64,000 nucleotides of DNA from Litorilituus sediminis (lineage in GTDB: Bacteria > Pseudomonadota > Gammaproteobacteria > Enterobacterales > Alteromonadaceae): assembly GCF_004295665.1 (NCBI RefSeq), contig NZ_CP034759.1, positions 3,906,001-3,970,000 on the forward strand, read 5' to 3'. The translations under genes were made by a program, and so were the position numbers. Below, piece after piece: positions 9,894 to 18,367 of this stretch. Every line of letters starts with the position of its first letter. The first letter of the stretch is position 1. The notes beneath the pieces are model-generated. The model was not told where the DNA came from and did not search any database. It was given only the letters and a program-made list of their open reading frames with translations.

Positions 9894-10898
9894 TCACATT
9901 GACCAAATCAGTGATAAAGAGCCGTAGCCGTGCCATGTTTTTGCATCACTGGTGTAATCTTTTGTGTAGCCATTAAAGCTCCAATCGATGGCAAAGCTTG
10001 ATAAAGACCAAATAAACCCTAACGCTACTTTTGCTTGTTGGTGCTGAACCTTAACGTAGGATTGATAAGGTAAGTCTCCTTCAATGGATAGATCATTAAA
10101 GCGATAACCTCGCTGCACTTTGGTATAGGCAATAATAGCACTGCTATCAACTTGGCTAGTTATATTACCAAGTTGAGCATAATGGCTACTTAGTCTGCCA
10201 AAAGTATTCGCTAGATTGCTGCCCCAGCGCAGCATTAACCCTAGGTCTGCCTGGCTTCTAAAATTACCTAGCTCAATATGGCTATAGCCACTGATTTCCC
10301 AATCGGTATTGGCAATACTTGCTTGTCGATAAAGCAAAGTGTCAACTTCATAAGCAAGCTGTACCGTGAGCTGCTGTTCAATTTGATATGACCAACCCTT
10401 TGGCTTAGATGCATCACGCCAATCATGTATGTACTTTTGTACTTGTTTTGCTCCTGAGGCCGGGCCTGTAACGCCAATAGCAAACCAGTTTTTTTGCGCA
10501 TAGTTGCTTTTATAGCTGCTGGTATGACTTTCAAGCTGTAATAGACCAGCATAGGGACGATCATAGGGTTGGGGGCTAGTGATCTTTATTTCATTTGGCG
10601 TCCACATTCGCTGATTAAGTTTAATACCGTAGCTATTTTGGCTATTACGCTGTGAAATTAAAAAGGCATGTTGCCAATGAAACCATAACGGTAGTTTTTG
10701 TTGTCTCAGTGTTAAATCAGTTATAGGGGCACTTTCCCAGCCTAAAGCTAAGGCATTGGTGTAATTGCCATCTTGAGCAAATGTCGCGTCATTTTCTATT
10801 TGTGCATGCCACTGGGAGGCTAGTGCAGGCGCTAGTACAAATAAAGTGCAAGCTACAAGGAGAAATAGTTTTGCAAAAAAGAACTGAAAATAGAGCAT
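9894..10898 (-). CDS. lpxR: LpxR-like outer-membrane lipid A 3'-O-deacylase (DUF2219)
   Basis: Outer-membrane beta-barrel of 334 residues with a signal peptide ending near ALA|SQW. LpxR enzymes are calcium-dependent and remove the 3'-acyloxyacyl chains from lipid A. Active-site signatures visible in family order are Asn-Asp in QIENDATF, Thr in GNYTNAL, the PYDRPYAG box, and the His of YIHDWRD after VTGPASGAKQVQ. Alternating hydrophobic strands fill the rest and the protein ends in an aromatic-rich strand (SLSLIWSM) as outer-membrane proteins often do. It is convergent with the chemoreceptor remnant. The family is clear; activity on lipid A in this organism is inferred. Confidence 0.85.
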   Translation of the reverse strand: MLYFQFFFAKLFLLVACTLFVLAPALASQWHAQIENDATFAQDGNYTNALALGWESAPITDLTLRQQKLPLWFHWQHAFLISQRNSQNSYGIKLNQRMWTPNEIKITSPQPYDRPYAGLLQLESHTSSYKSNYAQKNWFAIGVTGPASGAKQVQKYIHDWRDASKPKGWSYQIEQQLTVQLAYEVDTLLYRQASIANTDWEISGYSHIELGNFRSQADLGLMLRWGSNLANTFGRLSSHYAQLGNITSQVDSSAIIAYTKVQRGYRFNDLSIEGDLPYQSYVKVQHQQAKVALGFIWSLSSFAIDWSFNGYTKDYTSDAKTWHGYGSLSLIWSM

Positions 10899-11220
10899 GC
10901 TAAATCTTACCGCTATCTACTACCTTAATTATAGTGGCAAAAATTATGTAATGATTTGAGGTGAGAAAACTTTACTGTCTACTTTTAATGGGCGCTTTTA
11001 TAAGCTAATGCCACAAAGTGTTGTGAAAGCTATAAGTTAGCTATTGAATCATTGCAGAGAATAGCGCTGATTGATAACTCCATTAATTTTATCCTAAAAA
11101 CTATCCTTTCGTTTCGTAAGTGATATTTACAAAATGAATGCTAAATATTTTGCTTCAAAGGTTACAAATGAAAGTTTTTGTGTAATAATTCAACTGTGGT
11201 AACAATTGTTGGAGGCTATT
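10899..11220. other. Intergenic region between divergent lpxR and a small ORF
   Basis: AT-rich gap of 322 bases. Apart from the GGAGG ribosome-binding site at 11211-11215 for the next ORF, I see no repeat, RNA gene or clear operator. It should hold the promoters of both flanking genes. Confidence 0.5.
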
Positions 11221-11382
11221 ATGGCCCATGAGGAAAGACGTACTATGTCACAAAAAGCAGAAGCGAACTTAGATAACCTTTCAAACGAGCATGAATCAAC
11301 CTTACAACAGTTAGCTGATGCTAATCGTGAAATTGAAGAGCTTAAGCTACAAATTGCCTGGCTTGAGCGTTCATACGAGTAA
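11221..11382 (+). CDS. Small coiled-coil protein, 53 residues
   Basis: Short ORF with a strong ribosome-binding site (GGAGG, five bases before ATG) and its own downstream terminator, so it is probably real. The product is charged and helical, with a leucine-spaced C-terminal half (LQQLADANREIEELKLQIAW) that looks like a coiled coil. A second in-frame ATG at 11245, preceded by GAGGAAAG, would give a 45-residue form. It vaguely resembles SlyX in size and character, but the sequence does not match closely enough to name it. Function unknown. Confidence 0.7.
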   Translation: MAHEERRTMSQKAEANLDNLSNEHESTLQQLADANREIEELKLQIAWLERSYE

Positions 11383-11427
11383 CAGCCTAGCTAGGTAACT
11401 AACCTAGAAAATTTGCCCTTTGATTAT

Positions 11428-11465
11428 AAAAAAGCAGATATAGTGAACTATATCTGCTTTTTTGT
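11428..11465 (+). terminator. Intrinsic terminator of the small coiled-coil gene
   Basis: Stem AAAAGCAGATATAG / CTATATCTGCTTTT with a TGAA loop and a T-run. A half MITE begins right at its distal edge. Confidence 0.9.
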
Positions 11466-11526
11466 TTGCCTTGCCTATAAGCCTTTTAACTCTCGCTGAA
11501 TGAACAACTAGTTAACTCAATTGGTA
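11465..11526 (-). repeat. Half copy of the MITE-like dispersed repeat (other end)
   Basis: About 62 bases match, reverse-complemented, the left end of the full element at 56044. They run inward from the terminal TACCAATTGA through TTCATTCAGCGAGA and AAAAGGCTTATAGGCAAGG. The right half is absent. The inner edge coincides with the T-run of the preceding terminator. Confidence 0.85.
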
Positions 11527-11649
11527 TAATTCCTATTTCATTCATGGCTAAGTTGTTTTCATTACTCAGTGAACATGCTATTTTTGCCACAATTATTATG
11601 ATTTCAATAACTACCTTTAATTAGCAAAGGTTTTATTTAAGGATTTAGT

Positions 11650-12222
11650 ATGCCAAAGGCAAGTGAAATAAAGAAAAATGCAGCCATAGAACATAATGGT
11701 AAAGTGCTTATTGTTAGAGATATTACTCGCTCAGTACCTCAAGGTAGAGCAGGTGGTAGCCTATACCGTATGCGTTTATACGATGTGGTTACAGGTGGTA
11801 AAGTTGATGAAACATTTAAAGCAGAAGATATGCTAAACCTAGCTGACTTGAGCCGCAGACCTGCGATGTTCTCGTACCTAGATGGCGATGAGTATGTTTT
11901 CATGGATAACGAAGACTATACCCCGTATAACTTGAATAAAGAATCTATCAGTGAAGAAGTACTTTATATTAATGAAGACACGGAAGGCCTTTCAGTCATC
12001 ATAGTTGATGGCAACCCAGTAGGTATTGATTTACCGGCTAGCGTTGAATTAGTGATCACTGAAACTGATCCGTCAATAAAAGGCGCTTCAGCAAGTGCGC
12101 GCACAAAGCCTGCAACGTTATCAACAGGTTTGGTTGTTCAAGTACCTGAGCACATCTCTACTGGTGATAAAATTAAAGTGAACACCGCTGAGCAGAAGTT
12201 TATGGGACGTGCTGATAAGTAA
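11650..12222 (+). CDS. efpL: Elongation factor P-like protein EfpL (YeiP)
   Basis: EF-P paralogue of 190 residues that would bind stalled ribosomes and relieve pausing at difficult peptide bonds. Three EF-P domains are recognisable: the KOW-like N-domain ([20 protein letters not shown]), a middle OB domain ([17 protein letters not shown]) and a C-terminal OB domain ([20 protein letters not shown]). The domain-I loop reads [12 protein letters not shown], with an Arg at the tip where canonical EF-P has a modified Lys or Arg. The MPKASEIKK start and ASASAR..PATLSTG block are characteristic of YeiP/EfpL rather than Efp. The first gene of a likely pair with the M14 peptidase 21 bases downstream. 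Confidence 0.95.
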   Translation: MPKASEIKKNAAIEHNGKVLIVRDITRSVPQGRAGGSLYRMRLYDVVTGGKVDETFKAEDMLNLADLSRRPAMFSYLDGDEYVFMDNEDYTPYNLNKESISEEVLYINEDTEGLSVIIVDGNPVGIDLPASVELVITETDPSIKGASASARTKPATLSTGLVVQVPEHISTGDKIKVNTAEQKFMGRADK

Positions 12223-12243
12223 CGCGCTGTAAGAGGAATTTTT

Positions 12244-13173
12244 ATGAAAAATGGCGAAGCTTATCCAATTGGCACACCAGGGGTGAAGTGGGCAGAGCAA
12301 GAGAAACAGGCTTGGTTTGCTCAGCAAAGCATAAAGCGCAGCTATCAAGATGAAGTATTGGTTAAGTTAAGGCCTTTATCAGAGCACTTTGAGCTCAGCC
12401 AATATGGTGCGTTGACCATTGATGACAGTCGATATCCTTTATATGCACTGCAAAGTAAAACCTGGCAAAGTCAAAACAAAACCATTTTAGTTACTGGTGG
12501 TGTGCACGGTTATGAAACAAGTGGTGTGCAGGGGGCAATTCGCTTTTTAGAAAATGAAGTGAATAATATTAGCCAGTACAACAAGCAGTTTAATATTATT
12601 GTTGCTCCTTGTGTCAGCCCGTGGGGATATGAAACCATTAATCGATGGAACCCAAAGGCTATTGACCCTAACCGCTCATTTTATCCGCAAAGCCCTGCAC
12701 AAGAGTCAGCCGCATTAATGGAATTTATCAATAACTTAGATGTTGATATTGCTTTGCACATTGATTTACATGAAACAACAGATACGGATAATAGTGAGTT
12801 TAGACCTGCACTAGCGGCACGAGATGCGGTTGAGCATAACAACTGGAATATTCCTGATGGTTTTTATTTGGTCGGCGATAGCACAAAGCCAGAAGCAGAT
12901 TTTCAAAAAGCCATTATTTCAGGTGTTGAAAAAGTGACTCATATTGCCCCGCCTGATAGTAATAATCAATTAATTGGTGTGGAACTTGAGCAGTGGGGCG
13001 TAATTAATTATGCCGCCAGAGAGCTAGGTTTATGTATGGGTTTTACCAATGCTGATTTGGTCACTACAACAGAGGTTTACCCTGATAGCCCAATTGTGGA
13101 TGATGAAAACTGTATTTTGGCGCAAGTCGCGGCAATTAGCGCTGCCTTAGATTTTCTTGCTGAGCAAAAGTAA
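12244..13173 (+). CDS. M14-family zinc carboxypeptidase / deacylase-like protein
   Basis: Metallopeptidase-fold protein of 309 residues without a signal peptide, so cytosolic. Zinc ligands are His88 and Glu91 in GGVHGYE and His176 in IDLHETTD. A substrate-binding Arg sits in DPNRSF (144). These spacings fit the M14 family near the succinylglutamate desuccinylase/aspartoacylase branch. The substrate cannot be told from sequence. It follows efpL by 21 bases with GAGG upstream of its ATG, so co-transcription is likely. Its terminator, about 30 bases downstream, has been split by IS4 element 1; the coding sequence itself is intact. Confidence 0.85.
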   Translation: MKNGEAYPIGTPGVKWAEQEKQAWFAQQSIKRSYQDEVLVKLRPLSEHFELSQYGALTIDDSRYPLYALQSKTWQSQNKTILVTGGVHGYETSGVQGAIRFLENEVNNISQYNKQFNIIVAPCVSPWGYETINRWNPKAIDPNRSFYPQSPAQESAALMEFINNLDVDIALHIDLHETTDTDNSEFRPALAARDAVEHNNWNIPDGFYLVGDSTKPEADFQKAIISGVEKVTHIAPPDSNNQLIGVELEQWGVINYAARELGLCMGFTNADLVTTTEVYPDSPIVDDENCILAQVAAISAALDFLAEQK

Positions 13174-13232
13174 CCGCTATTAACTCGCTTTCAATCATTT
13201 TAAAAAGTCACCAATTGGTTAACACATGTCAA

Positions 13233-14558
13233 TTAAGCATGTTTTGATTTGACAGGGTAGCGGGTTTTAGAAATACGAACGGTCCGGGCTTTGGGCCGTT
13301 TTCGTTTCTCTGGCAATATAAATTGTTTTACGTTTTCCCGCATCGCCCTCAACTTTTTAGGAATACTACCTGGTGAGGCTATTGCACACCACATAAACTC
13401 ATCTTGGATAAATCGCATTGCCATCACAAAGCTTATGCGTAACGGAGAGACTTGTGCTTCTGTCGCTATTTGACTTATCTCGGCTCTAATTAGGTTATAC
13501 GCAATTAATAATCCCCATATTTCTTGCTTTACGCCCTGAACTGTTTGGCTTCTAAGCAATATTGCATTATCAAGTTGAAATTGCTTTAACTCCCCATAGC
13601 CATTTTCTATCTCCCAACGCTCGAAGTACACTGCCAGAATATCTTCTGCTTTGTATTTATTAATGTCAGTTAAAGAGCTCAGGAGCCCTTTAATATGATT
13701 ACTTTGTTTGTTTTCTGGGTAAGTAACGAGGCGAGCTTGCCAAACTTCAGGTAAACTCGGGTCTTGTTTTCTGGCATGATTTGATACTGACATTTCAATG
13801 AGAAAATCATGTTCACTGTACTGTTCAATGACACGGTATTTGGTATTACTTTTTATGGGGGTTAACCAGTGCTGCTCTTGGTTATGCCGTTGCCAATTCA
13901 TCATAAGTTCTGCGCTTAGGTAGCACCTATCAAAAATAGTGAGTGAATTTGCTGATGCTGATGAAATTAACTGTTTCGCATAATTAACCTCGCCAACTCG
14001 GCTTGAGCCAAATGCGACATCTTTTATTAGGCGACTACGCAATGACATTAATGCACATAATCGTACTACTGGATATTCAAGGTGCTTATCTTGGCGGTGC
14101 TTGATATACCCAAACTCGCTTGCAGTTTCTGGCGTGTCTGCACAACGAAGCTGTGTGCCATCCACTGAAAAAAGTGATAGCCCACACCAAGTATCATCCC
14201 CATCTTGTTGTTGTGACCAATGTGTCGCCGTCAATTTAAATAGTTCAGCTAATGGAGTGTCACTTAAGCGCTTTCGTGCTTGCGGGATTGCACTGGGAGC
14301 AAGTGTTTCACCCAGTTTATCTGACAGTATTAGGTCAAGTTTATCAACAACCTCGGTAATAGGGCGATTACGATAAAGGCCTATTCCCACGATGAGCCAG
14401 ACAACAAGCTCAGCTGGTAGTTTGCGCCTTCTCATACTGGCTTTATCCGTTTCAACGAGTACCTTCTCTATCCATTCCATTGGCAAATGTTTTTGGAAAA
14501 CAGATAAATCTTCGGGAGCAGCAAAAGTGTCTGTATCGAGTAACCAATTTGAAAGCAT
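13233..14558 (-). CDS. IS4-family DDE transposase, copy 1
   Basis: Transposase of 441 residues from the ATG at 14558. An N-terminal IS4-type domain (RRRKLPAELVVWLIVGIGLY) precedes the DDE catalytic core. The first Asp is in LFSVDGTQL, the second in TIFDRCYLS, and the Glu in the YREK-like segment YFERWEIENGYGELK. An upstream in-frame ATG at 14585 would start inside a hairpin. I prefer 14558 because it matches the position of the start in IS4 copy 2 relative to the same hairpin. The frame is intact and all three catalytic residues are present, so the enzyme may be active. Confidence 0.92.
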   Translation of the reverse strand: MLSNWLLDTDTFAAPEDLSVFQKHLPMEWIEKVLVETDKASMRRRKLPAELVVWLIVGIGLYRNRPITEVVDKLDLILSDKLGETLAPSAIPQARKRLSDTPLAELFKLTATHWSQQQDGDDTWCGLSLFSVDGTQLRCADTPETASEFGYIKHRQDKHLEYPVVRLCALMSLRSRLIKDVAFGSSRVGEVNYAKQLISSASANSLTIFDRCYLSAELMMNWQRHNQEQHWLTPIKSNTKYRVIEQYSEHDFLIEMSVSNHARKQDPSLPEVWQARLVTYPENKQSNHIKGLLSSLTDINKYKAEDILAVYFERWEIENGYGELKQFQLDNAILLRSQTVQGVKQEIWGLLIAYNLIRAEISQIATEAQVSPLRISFVMAMRFIQDEFMWCAIASPGSIPKKLRAMRENVKQFILPEKRKRPKARTVRISKTRYPVKSKHA

Positions 14559-14592
14559 AAAAAAAATCCAGTGACTTGTGATCACTGGATTT
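14559..14592 (-). promoter_or_regulatory. Terminator-like hairpin abutting the transposase start (IS4 copy 1)
   Basis: On the transposase strand, stem AATCCAGTGA / TCACTGGATT is followed by an uninterrupted T-run ending one base pair before the ATG. No Shine-Dalgarno sequence is visible between hairpin and start codon. The structure looks like an intrinsic terminator that would limit transcription entering the transposase gene. The same arrangement occurs in copy 2. Confidence 0.75.
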
Positions 14593-14661
14593 TGACAGAT
14601 TGTAAAGATCGTTCAACCGATCATAATAATTTTCTTAACTGATCGGTGTTAACCAATTGGT

Positions 14662-14922
14662 GGCTTTTGTTTTTTGGGGCTATGTAAATACAATAATTAA
14701 AAAATAATAAATTCCATTTTATTTGTTACAAGTTGTTGTTTTTTTAATTAAAAATCTTTTTGTTTATATCAATGCAAAATAAAAATGAAAAAAAATCGAG
14801 ATTATTAAAACTATTTATACAAGTCACGCTACCTTATAAATAGAACGAGTTAAATGCAGATATAAAAATTAAAGCGCTTAAATAAATTATGCAAAATTAC
14901 CAACAAAATAAAAGGCTAGCCT
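14662..14922. other. AT-rich region upstream of the ECF sigma operon
   Basis: The first bases are the displaced 3' half of the peptidase terminator (GGCTTTTG and T-run). The rest is very AT-rich and must contain the sigma operon promoter. I could not identify a confident -35/-10 pair and see no ORF or RNA gene. Confidence 0.5.
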
Positions 14923-15525
14923 GTGTTTGAACGCAGTGATGAAGCACTTATCAGGCAAGCATTGGCTGGCAAGAAAAAAGCATGGGTGTCATTGGTTAAA
15001 CGTTATGAAAAGAATGTTTACAACTATGCGCTGAGGATGGTGAATAACCAAGCTGATGCAATGGATTTAATGCAAGATATTTTTCTTGCCGTATTTCGTA
15101 ATTTATCAAGCTTTCGCGGCGATGCACCTTTTAAAGGCTGGCTTTTTAGAATTGCCCATTATAGGTGTCTTGAACATTACCGGAAAAAGCGCCCGACAAG
15201 CTCAATTGATGATCTGCCAGAGCAAGAAAGTGAAGATGCTAGCTTATGCCCAGAGCAGCAATTGTTTTCGAGTCAGAGAGCATCTGTGTTGGTGGAGGCA
15301 ATGAAGTTGTTGCCAATCAAACAGAAACTGGTGGTAGAGCTAAAATTCTTTCAGCAGTGTACTTTTGAAGAAATTGCTCAACAACTTGATATATCAAGTA
15401 ATACAGCAAAGTCGCAATTGTACAGTGGCCTAGAAAAGCTGAAAAGCCATTTGGCTAGTCAAGATGGCGAGCTAGATGTAGTTGCAAAAGATGATGTAAA
15501 AAACATGGGAGTTAGTCATGTTTAA
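14923..15525 (+). CDS. ECF RNA polymerase sigma factor
   Basis: Sigma-70-family ECF factor of 200 residues, starting with GTG. Region 2 covers about residues 10-85 (YNYALRMVNNQADAMDLMQDIFLAVF, then FKGWLFRIAHYRCLEHYRK). Region 4 covers about 125-180 (LPIKQKLVVELKFFQQCTFEEIAQQLDISSNTAKSQLYSGLEKLK) with its helix-turn-helix. There is no regulatory extension, so activity is probably controlled by the next gene, whose start lies 8 bases inside this one. ECF operons often regulate themselves. The stimulus is unknown. The immediate upstream neighbour is IS4 copy 1, but the gene itself is intact. Confidence 0.92.
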   Translation: MFERSDEALIRQALAGKKKAWVSLVKRYEKNVYNYALRMVNNQADAMDLMQDIFLAVFRNLSSFRGDAPFKGWLFRIAHYRCLEHYRKKRPTSSIDDLPEQESEDASLCPEQQLFSSQRASVLVEAMKLLPIKQKLVVELKFFQQCTFEEIAQQLDISSNTAKSQLYSGLEKLKSHLASQDGELDVVAKDDVKNMGVSHV

Positions 15526-16246
15526 TCAAGATAGTAGTGATAAAAAAAGCACTCAACAAAGGATAACCTCTGAGCAAATAGAGCAGCATGCTGATTTTGA
15601 AGAGTATTTAGCTCAGCAGGCAAGGCAAGTACAAGATGAAGAGGTGCCACATTGGAATCGAGCCGCTGCATTTGAGCAATGCATGAGCGAGCAAACCGTG
15701 ATAGAAAAAGTTCAAACAGGCATTAAAAGCTTGTGGGTAATGCCGGTGGTTTCCATGGCTTGTTCGCTTGTTGCAGTTGTTGCGCTGATGCCTTTTTTAG
15801 CACCCAGCAGCAAGATGGATGAGCAAACAATAGCGGCGCTAGTTGAGCAAGGTGTGCAGCAACAAATTGCAAGCAAAGTCGATGATATGGTTGCAATTAA
15901 ACTTAGAGAGTTTGCCGCTGAGCAGCAAGTTATATTAGCGAATTATCGTGCAGATATGTTAACTCAACAGCAAAGCAGTAACTTAGAGTTGGCAAGTTAT
16001 ATATTAACGGCGTCAAGGCAAGAGCGAAAAGAAGATATGGCTGACTTTATTAGCTTTATCAATGCGCAACGTAAAGATGAGCAGCTGATGCAGAAAATTA
16101 AGTTTCAACAGTTACAACAGGAAATCAGTTTACAGAAGCTAAATTATGCCACCTATAACGGTTTACCTGCGACGGAGCAGCCAGCAGGACTAGATAAGCA
16201 AATGCCAGCTCAAGGCTTAATAAAGCAACCGTTAGATAAAAGTTAA
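15518..16246 (+). CDS. Putative membrane anti-sigma factor
   Basis: Protein of 242 residues overlapping the sigma gene by 8 bases. An N-terminal soluble, acidic, Gln-rich segment (about 1-70, including VPHWNRAAAFEQC) is followed by one membrane helix (about 73-95, LWVMPVVSMACSLVAVVALMPF). The remaining 145 residues are Gln/Glu-rich and helical, outside the cytoplasm by this topology. The layout of a short cytoplasmic domain, one membrane span and a periplasmic part, directly coupled to an ECF gene, is typical of anti-sigma factors. No ZAS zinc motif (HxxxCxxC) is present, so the assignment rests on context and topology. Confidence 0.65.
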   Translation: MFNQDSSDKKSTQQRITSEQIEQHADFEEYLAQQARQVQDEEVPHWNRAAAFEQCMSEQTVIEKVQTGIKSLWVMPVVSMACSLVAVVALMPFLAPSSKMDEQTIAALVEQGVQQQIASKVDDMVAIKLREFAAEQQVILANYRADMLTQQQSSNLELASYILTASRQERKEDMADFISFINAQRKDEQLMQKIKFQQLQQEISLQKLNYATYNGLPATEQPAGLDKQMPAQGLIKQPLDKS

Positions 16247-16295
16247 CAGTGTGAGAAAGCTACTACCGCTGGAAGTAGTATTGTAAGGAGTTAAA

Positions 16296-17258
16296 ATGAA
16301 AATGCAGAACGATTACACCAGAATTAAGGCGGTGAATAAAATGAAACAAGTTATAGCTGGCGCCCTGTTTGTCTCAGGCTTGATGATTACCAGCAGCGTA
16401 TATGCAAAACCTGTGGACTTAACGAGTATACAGAAGCAAATGTTGGTGATGAATAATATCATTAAATCATCAGTAAAAGCTCAGCGCGGAACAGGTGGCG
16501 GTAAGATAAGCGCAATTGATAGTGTTTATTTGCAAGGGCAAGGGGCAATTTTCACTATCAGTGCACATGGCTTTAACCGTAGTCGTCATGACTTTAATTT
16601 TGTTATGCCAACCGCGCCAGTTGCGCCTACTGCACCAGGGGCATTTTTAGATGATGATATACATGTTGAGGTCATCGAGTTTGATGAAGATATCTATGCT
16701 GACATGGAATCACAAGCAAGAGAGTTTGAACAAGCCGTTAAAGTGTTTGAAAAGCAGCAAGAGCATGCCAGAAGTTTACGGGATGAACAAAGAGAAATTG
16801 CTTATGAAATGCGAGAATTATCACGAGAAAGTAAAGATATCGCTTATCAACAACGCCGAGCAGATAAAGAAACCAAGGCTAAACTGGCCGTCAAGGTACA
16901 AGAAATAGAAAAAAAACAAAAAGCACTTAAGGAAACAAAAGTTAGTTTAGAAAAGCAAGTTAAACAGCTTAATGAGCAACAGAAAAAGCAAAAATTGGCA
17001 CAAGCGAAAGAGCGCGAAGCTTACTTTAAAAGTTTATCCAATGGTTTAATAGAAACCCTATGTTTATACGGAAATGGCTTAAGAGCAGTACCGAAAAATG
17101 AGCATGTTAGCTTTATTATTAAGTCTGCAGGAGAAAGAGAAGGTCGCAACTATAAAGATGTTGTTTATGTGTTTAGTAAAAGTGATATTAACGACTGCGC
17201 TAGCGATAAAATTTCTATGAAAAAGCTGTTAGCCAAAGCATCGCATTATCAGTTTTAA
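16296..17258 (+). CDS. Exported coiled-coil protein of the ECF sigma operon
   Basis: Unrecognised 320-residue protein. The start at 16296 has a strong ribosome-binding site (AAGGAG). A hydrophobic signal segment (KQVIAGALFVSGLMITSSVYA) ends at about residue 37; a start at Met16 would give a classic signal peptide. A mixed domain with a Pro/Ala-rich stretch (MPTAPVAPTAPGAF) follows, then a long charged coiled coil (about 130-245, rich in Glu, Lys and Gln) and a C-terminal globular part with two cysteines (ETLCLYGNG, INDCASDK) that could form a disulfide. It lies 49 bases after the putative anti-sigma gene and is probably a regulated output or periplasmic partner of that system. Confidence 0.7.
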   Translation: MKMQNDYTRIKAVNKMKQVIAGALFVSGLMITSSVYAKPVDLTSIQKQMLVMNNIIKSSVKAQRGTGGGKISAIDSVYLQGQGAIFTISAHGFNRSRHDFNFVMPTAPVAPTAPGAFLDDDIHVEVIEFDEDIYADMESQAREFEQAVKVFEKQQEHARSLRDEQREIAYEMRELSRESKDIAYQQRRADKETKAKLAVKVQEIEKKQKALKETKVSLEKQVKQLNEQQKKQKLAQAKEREAYFKSLSNGLIETLCLYGNGLRAVPKNEHVSFIIKSAGEREGRNYKDVVYVFSKSDINDCASDKISMKKLLAKASHYQF

Positions 17259-17313
17259 TAATAAGCAGTTTTAATATTCAGCAATTTTAATTTTGCAACT
17301 GCTGTATCTATGT

Positions 17314-17350
17314 TAAACCTTAATAGCCAAGCGTTATTAAGGTTTTTTTT
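17314..17350. terminator. Terminator between convergent ECF operon and lysR gene
   Basis: Stem AAACCTTAATA / TTATTAAGGTTT with an 8-base loop and a run of eight T on the plus strand. Confidence 0.85.
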
Positions 17351-17364
17351 AATGTTTTGCCAGT

Positions 17365-18258
17365 TTAATGTTTTGCCGGTTTAGTGTTTTGTTCAAGTTG
17401 GTAAATAAGCTGCTTTAGGCGCTTGCTGGCATGACTGGGGTTATACACTAAACATATCTGTTCAATATTCTTTTGCAACTTTTCATCTAATTCTAAGGTT
17501 ATGAGATCAGCATTTTGCGCTATATCAGGAATATAGGCGATGGCTTTTGCATCACTGACTATGGCTTTTAGTGAGGATAGGCTATCACATCGATAAGCGA
17601 TATTTCTTGGGTGCTGATGATCAGGCCAACCGTCAGAGCCAATACCACGTGTTATACCACAAAAGGGTGAACTGCTCGGAATGGCAAATGCGGCGCGACA
17701 CACCTGTGACATGGTGAGCGGTTGCTTTTGAGCTAGAGGGTGTGACTTGGCTGCGACCAGTTTAAACTCGCTTTGTGTTAATACTAGGCTCTTTAAATTG
17801 TCGTTTTGTCTGCCACTAATGGCTTCTAGGGTGGTTATTGCTATGTCGGCACGGTTGCTTTCTAGGCGCTTAATGGCTTCCCCTTCATAAACCGTTACTA
17901 GATTTAGTTCTATATCTTGAGTATTTAGCGCTGGTATTATGCTGGTCAAGCAATAATCTACCAATATCGCAGGGCCTGCAATATTAAGCCATGTTTTTGT
18001 TTTGGGATTAGAAAATTCAGTCAGCATGGTGTCGTAGGAGTTAAGTAGGCTTTTGCCATGCTGAAAAAACTTTTGGCCATTACTATTGGCTTTGATATTT
18101 CTACCAATGCGATCAAATAACTGGGTATTTATTACGTTTTCAATTCGCTTTAACTTTTTAGAAAGCGCTCCAGAGGTAATGTGAAAGGTATTCGCAGTAG
18201 TCTTTAGATCTTCGCTTTGCAATAGGTGCAAGATTATTCGTATATCATTTATTTGCAT
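17365..18258 (-). CDS. LysR-family transcriptional regulator
   Basis: DNA-binding regulator of 297 residues. The N-terminal winged helix-turn-helix (about 1-60) reads IILHLLQSEDLKTTANTFHITSGALSKKLKRIE. The rest is a LysR substrate-binding domain (about 88-290), with the two lobes seen as repeated beta/alpha segments and an effector cleft that cannot be matched to a known ligand. It is divergent from the hypothetical gene at 18368 with about 110 bases between them, the usual layout when a LysR protein controls its neighbour. That target is therefore a reasonable guess only. Confidence 0.9.
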   Translation of the reverse strand: MQINDIRIILHLLQSEDLKTTANTFHITSGALSKKLKRIENVINTQLFDRIGRNIKANSNGQKFFQHGKSLLNSYDTMLTEFSNPKTKTWLNIAGPAILVDYCLTSIIPALNTQDIELNLVTVYEGEAIKRLESNRADIAITTLEAISGRQNDNLKSLVLTQSEFKLVAAKSHPLAQKQPLTMSQVCRAAFAIPSSSPFCGITRGIGSDGWPDHQHPRNIAYRCDSLSSLKAIVSDAKAIAYIPDIAQNADLITLELDEKLQKNIEQICLVYNPSHASKRLKQLIYQLEQNTKPAKH

Positions 18259-18367
18259 TTCGTTTCCTTTATGGAAATGATTGTTGCTGCTTTTTCGCTA
18301 ATTATTCATCAAAATATTGGCTAATATCCAGTTTAATTTTTAGGATTTCCGCAGCAAAGGTTACAAG

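Larger units (their letters stand above)
13220..14651 (-). mobile_element. IS4-family insertion sequence, copy 1 (1432 bp)
   Basis: Complete element bounded by imperfect 18-base inverted repeats (TAACACATGTCAATTAAG on the left; TAACACCGATCAGTTAAG read inward from the right). It is flanked by 10-base direct repeats ACCAATTGGT at 13210-13219 and 14652-14661, a palindrome and the probable target-site duplication. Joining the flanks rebuilds a hairpin, AAAAGTCACC-AATT-GGTGGCTTTT, with a T-rich tail. The element therefore entered the terminator of the upstream peptidase gene. The transposase occupies nearly the whole length; its stop codon lies inside the left inverted repeat. Confidence 0.92.
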
